Both the position numbers and the translations under genes were made by a program. From assembly GCA_027886175.1 (NCBI GenBank), contig JAJNNQ010000016.1, positions 2,769,501 to 2,833,500 of the forward strand: a stretch of DNA of 64,000 bases. Reading direction: 5' to 3'. Positions 60,401-64,000 of this stretch are shown here, in pieces. A model generated the notes under the pieces. The model was not told the DNA's origin. It worked only from the letters and a program-made list of their open reading frames with translations, and did no database searches. Source of the DNA: Phylloscopus collybita (taxonomy: Eukaryota > Chordata > Aves > Passeriformes > Phylloscopidae). The number at the start of each line of letters is the position of its first letter. Within the stretch, counting starts at the first letter, position 1.

Positions 60401-63400
60401 AGCATGCAAAAGCTACAGCAGCAAGGCCTCCAAACAGACCAGCTACATTCACTTGGCTTTGAACTGAGCTGAAACCAGATATTGCAGGTTGAGAATGTGT
60501 TTTTAGAAAAATCTTTTCTGAAATCTGGGCACCAGGGCTTCTCTCTAGAAAGTGTTGGGGGGAAACTTTTCTTTGCCATTTCCCTTGAAGCTGTGGGCCT
60601 ACTTGAAGGTGCTAATAAATATATCTTGCTGTACTTCTATTGCTCCCTACTAAATTATTTTCAGAAGTCTTGGTGTTCTGATGCACAGCAACTTTATTCA
60701 GTTTGCCAATTTTAATCTTGGGCTGGAAATCTCTCAGGTGTTTCCTGCAAGAGATTCCTAATTGTAAATCTTTGGGTTTAGGTGTGGCTAAATCAGTTAT
60801 TGAAATTTAAACTTGCTGGTAGCTAATGAAAACATTGCTCTGTACAGATCTGTTAAGAGGGCATTTGTCCATGATGGGAGAACCTGATGAGCCCCCACAG
60901 GCTTGGATGAAGGAGGGAAGAGCTTTGTATTCCTGGGTAGGCACATGATCCCCTTCAGGATTCAGCTGTAGGAATCTGGAATTTCTCCCAAATCCACAGA
61001 ACTCAGCAAACTGAGTTGAAGCAGTGGTGGTGGGGAGCTACGAGGTGCTGCAACGAGTTTTATTGTTTTTATGGTGTTGCTGCTGGACTGTTGGAGTCAA
61101 ACTTGAGCTGGTTACTGGCTCTGTTTGTTTAACATGCAGTTTTGAGATTGCCAAGGTTGCCCAGAGTGGAGTTTCCTTTTGCTATCAACAGATACAAAGG
61201 CAGATAAATTTTGCACAGCTTTGCCTTTGCCCTCTCGTTATATTTATTATAAATAAAGAGGATTTTGGATATTGTGCTGCTCAGCAAGCTGGTTCTGGCT
61301 GCCCTGGGTGGTTGTGAGCACCACAAATCGTGGCTGCTTTATCCAACTCCACTCTGCTGTGAGCTTTTGCTTGCTTAAGACTCCCACACTTGCATGATGA
61401 GTTGAACTTAAGATGCCAGAAATGCCAGGACCTACACAGGTGGACGTAAATCTAGGGACTGAGTCATGTTTTATATTCAAGATAACTATATATAAAACCT
61501 GCAAAGGAGGCCTCACAGCTTTTACCTCTTCACCTGCTGAAGAGGAAATATTTCTGCCAAGAGAAGCTGTTCTATTTAAAGGGATTGCTGAATGGTTGTT
61601 TCTCTTACATCCAAAACACCATTGGCTGAACAAAATTTTAAATTTCTTTTGGTGTTTCCTCTTGATGTTTTGTAGGTGTAAAGGAAGGAGTGGTCTGGGT
61701 TTCTTGGTTTTTTTCCTGTCCAAAACCAGGTAGCTGCCTCCTGGTTTGTCAGGCTGGGGCAGAGATAACTTGCACTGATGATTTGCAGTAAGCAGCCTTG
61801 ATTTGGTATCAGGTTTTCAGTAGAATTCTTCTACTCCCAGCAGCAATAGTGTCAGGCCTGCAGTTCCTATTTTACTGTATTTTAGGAGTGTTTTAATCCC
61901 ACTCGTGGATCTTCCTCTCCCCAGAGTACAGATGGCTAACATTTATGCAAAGAATTATGACAAAGGAAGAGTTAGATGAATTTTGTTCTTGAAAGGAGAA
62001 GCTATTACAAGTATTACGGTCTGTTTAATCAATAATAGTTTTATTTCCTGGAACTAATGAGGAAATGAGTATTTATCCCAAAATGTATTTTATATTCAAT
62101 CTCATTGTGTAGCATGATTCTACCAAGAAAGCCCAAACCTTAATTATTTTGCTGCCATTTTCCTCCAGATAAGCACTAAAGCATTTCTCTCAGATGTTTT
62201 TGGGTTTTTTTCCCACCAAAGATGACTCCTAGTAAAATCTAATTTTGATTTCTTACATTGCAGAGTGGCTTGCTTTTCAAGAGCATCTTTCAATGAAAGT
62301 CTTTTTATTGCTAGGGCATGAATGTGAGTTTCATTGTGGTTAGAAAATACTTCTGGATCATCTCTGTAGCTGGGGAACAAATGCCACAAAAATGGTGAAG
62401 CACTGTGGTGGTCACTGCTCAATCATCTGGGCTGTCTGGCAGAATTTGGAGTCCAGAACTGAATTAGGCATGCAGCTTACCAGAAATCAGAAGCAGACAT
62501 TTTAGCTACCTACAAAAAGAAGAATAAGTTTTAACAGCAGAACACTAGTTATTTAGCATCAGAAATTGGAAAAGGGTTGTTGTGTTAATGGGTGTTTGGG
62601 AGGATTAGGTGCTTTTTTCTCCCCCACTTGTGAATTGTTTTGTTTTTTTTCTTCAGTTTTAGGCACTGATGGAGTTGAATAGCTTTATTTAAAGAATGAA
62701 GACAAATTGCTTCTACATGAGGGCTAGAAAAGTGAATTTCTCTTTTCTGCCTTGAATTAGATCTGAGGAAAATGATTGAAATTCTGCCTTGTGTGGGTGG
62801 TTCTCTTAGACTTCTGCTGTCACTATTTTGGGTTAATTATTTAGTGAAACTACATCACAACCCTCCTATGCACCAAGTGAGTCCTCTAAACACTGGGTAA
62901 AATTCATGCTTGTTCTCTCCTTTATGTCAGCAAATAACTAAGAGGGAAAAATGTTTAAAGGGGAAACAGGGAGAATTCAGGATTTGCATGGGGAAGAAAG
63001 AGGGGATAACATCATCTTCTGACTCTTTCTCAAAACCCTCTGGAGCAAAGCTCACTGTTTTGTGTGCTCTGCACAGACCAGCAGAGTCCTGGAACATCAG
63101 AAAACCTGTCTCCTGTGTGTCTTGGGCTCATGATGGGCACAGAGCTTGCAGCTGAAGTGCTTTTGGAAGAACAAAGGAACTCTGAGGTTGGAGGGGCTGG
63201 GTTTCTACAGCACTGGGCAACAGCTGAGGAAAGCTTCTGCAGGGATGTTCTGTGGGAGATGCCTTTTGGGGAGGCAGACACAGTCAAAGGTGACTTCCCC
63301 AAGGTGCTAATTAATAGCATCCAATAACCTTGTAGAAAAAGGAGCCAGGACAACTCTGAAATGCCCTCAGAGGACACTGCAAAGAGAAACGGAGCCTTTC

Positions 63401-64000
63401 CTGCAGGACCTTGAGACCTGACCCTTCAAAATAGGCAAATATGAAAAAAACCCAAAAAAACAAAAAAACAAGGGAGCTTTTTTAGAAGCATTCACAGCAA
63501 ATATCCCTGCATGGCCTTAGGGAGGCACAGCTGTGCTGGGTTTGAGCCCAGGCAGCCCTTGTCTGTCAGGAGGTGGCACTGCAGGGTGGGTTTGCAAGCA
63601 CAGCCCTCAGGGATCCTGCCAGGGCCAATTTCTCCTGGAGAGGTTTGTGTTTTCTCCATGGCTCCAGATTCTTAATTTTCCTCAGAAAATCAGTCTGGAG
63701 ACACGGGCAACTTGCAAACTACCTGCAGTCACAGCGTGGAACGGCATTGTCTTGAAATTATTCTTATGCATGTCTATTTAATTAAAAAAATTGCAATGGG
63801 CAGTGTTTTACAGGTGTGATGAAGGCAGAAAAAAAACCACCCCAAACCAGCAGAACCTCAGCAGTGAAAAATCTGCCCAATATCACAGCGTGGTAAGCAA
63901 TAAGTCACTGTATCAGTTTACTTGATTAGGGCTGTCAACAGCATTTGTCTTTATAGATTCATTTCTGTGGGGCTGATACCTTGAGCTGGCATTGAAATGC
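57500..64000. other. Unique non-coding DNA, no gene seen
   Basis: No LTR or CR1 was recognised. T-runs lie near 57969, 59813 and 60332, and an A/C-rich patch at 63446-63472. The longest frame (59431-59979 +, 182 codons) runs through a poly-T stretch and has no recognisable domain. A minus-strand frame of 158 codons (61247-61723) overlaps a + frame of 106 codons. None has supporting splice partners that I can identify. Confidence 0.5.

Noticed and set aside
61247..61733. Overlapping 158-codon minus and 106-codon plus frames
   Set aside because: Antisense overlap, no domain, and no identifiable splice context.
63064..63327. 87-codon frame preceded by a CTGCACAG acceptor-like site and ending near TCAAAGGTGAC
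   Set aside because: Exon-like by eye, but an unrelated 115-codon frame lies antisense and no family is recognised; too weak to list as an exon.
1..64000. CRISPR arrays, bacterial operons, phage or tRNA/rRNA genes
   Set aside because: The repeats are eukaryotic micro- and minisatellites and retroelements; no spaced direct-repeat array, operon structure, cloverleaf sequence or ribosomal motif was seen.

Overview
The window reads as non-coding DNA from a bird, most likely a songbird (Passeriformes). The evidence is two 5'-truncated CR1 LINE ends with the avian CR1 3' region, about ten retroviral-type LTRs with no gag, pol or env next to them, AT-leaning unique DNA with few CpGs, and long A/C or T/G low-complexity tracts. 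No protein-coding gene, tRNA or rRNA could be supported. Every long open frame I examined falls in a repeat or low-complexity tract, or has no recognisable domain, partner exon or codon signature. The window is best described as an intergenic desert or part of a very large intron. Species and locus cannot be named from the sequence alone.

Layout. 1-7 kb: unique DNA with poly-T/TG tracts and a small perfect AT hairpin near 6.3 kb. 7.1-8.5 kb: an A/C tract, a CR1 3' end and an LTR in a row. 9.4-21.5 kb: two copies of one LTR family (9.4 and 21.0 kb, termini TGATGCCTT/AAGGCATCA), one copy of a second family (13.6 kb, termini TGTCTTGG/CCAAGACA), a third LTR type at 18.5 kb, and a small CpG-dense island at 16.3-16.5 kb. 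21.5-30.6 kb: mostly unique DNA. 30.6-33 kb: a cluster of LTR-like elements, including the second TGTCTTGG-family LTR. 34.5-42 kb: a structurally unusual stretch with a direct duplication (34.6/36.4 kb), a nearly identical 400-bp inverted duplication (37.0/39.5 kb), a long ATT/TTTTA tract and a five-unit ~100-bp minisatellite. 45.3-46.2 kb: an old CR1 and a pure 58-unit CTTC microsatellite. 48.3-57.5 kb: another LTR, A/C and T/G tracts, a compound CT-rich microsatellite and a second direct duplication (52.1/57.2 kb). 57.5-64 kb: unique DNA without recognisable genes.

The genes-working-together question does not apply here. The most interesting content is structural: three high-identity local duplications that do not look like the LTRs or CR1s, especially the inverted pair. 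All family assignments rest on sequence reading and need RepeatMasker or BLAST confirmation.
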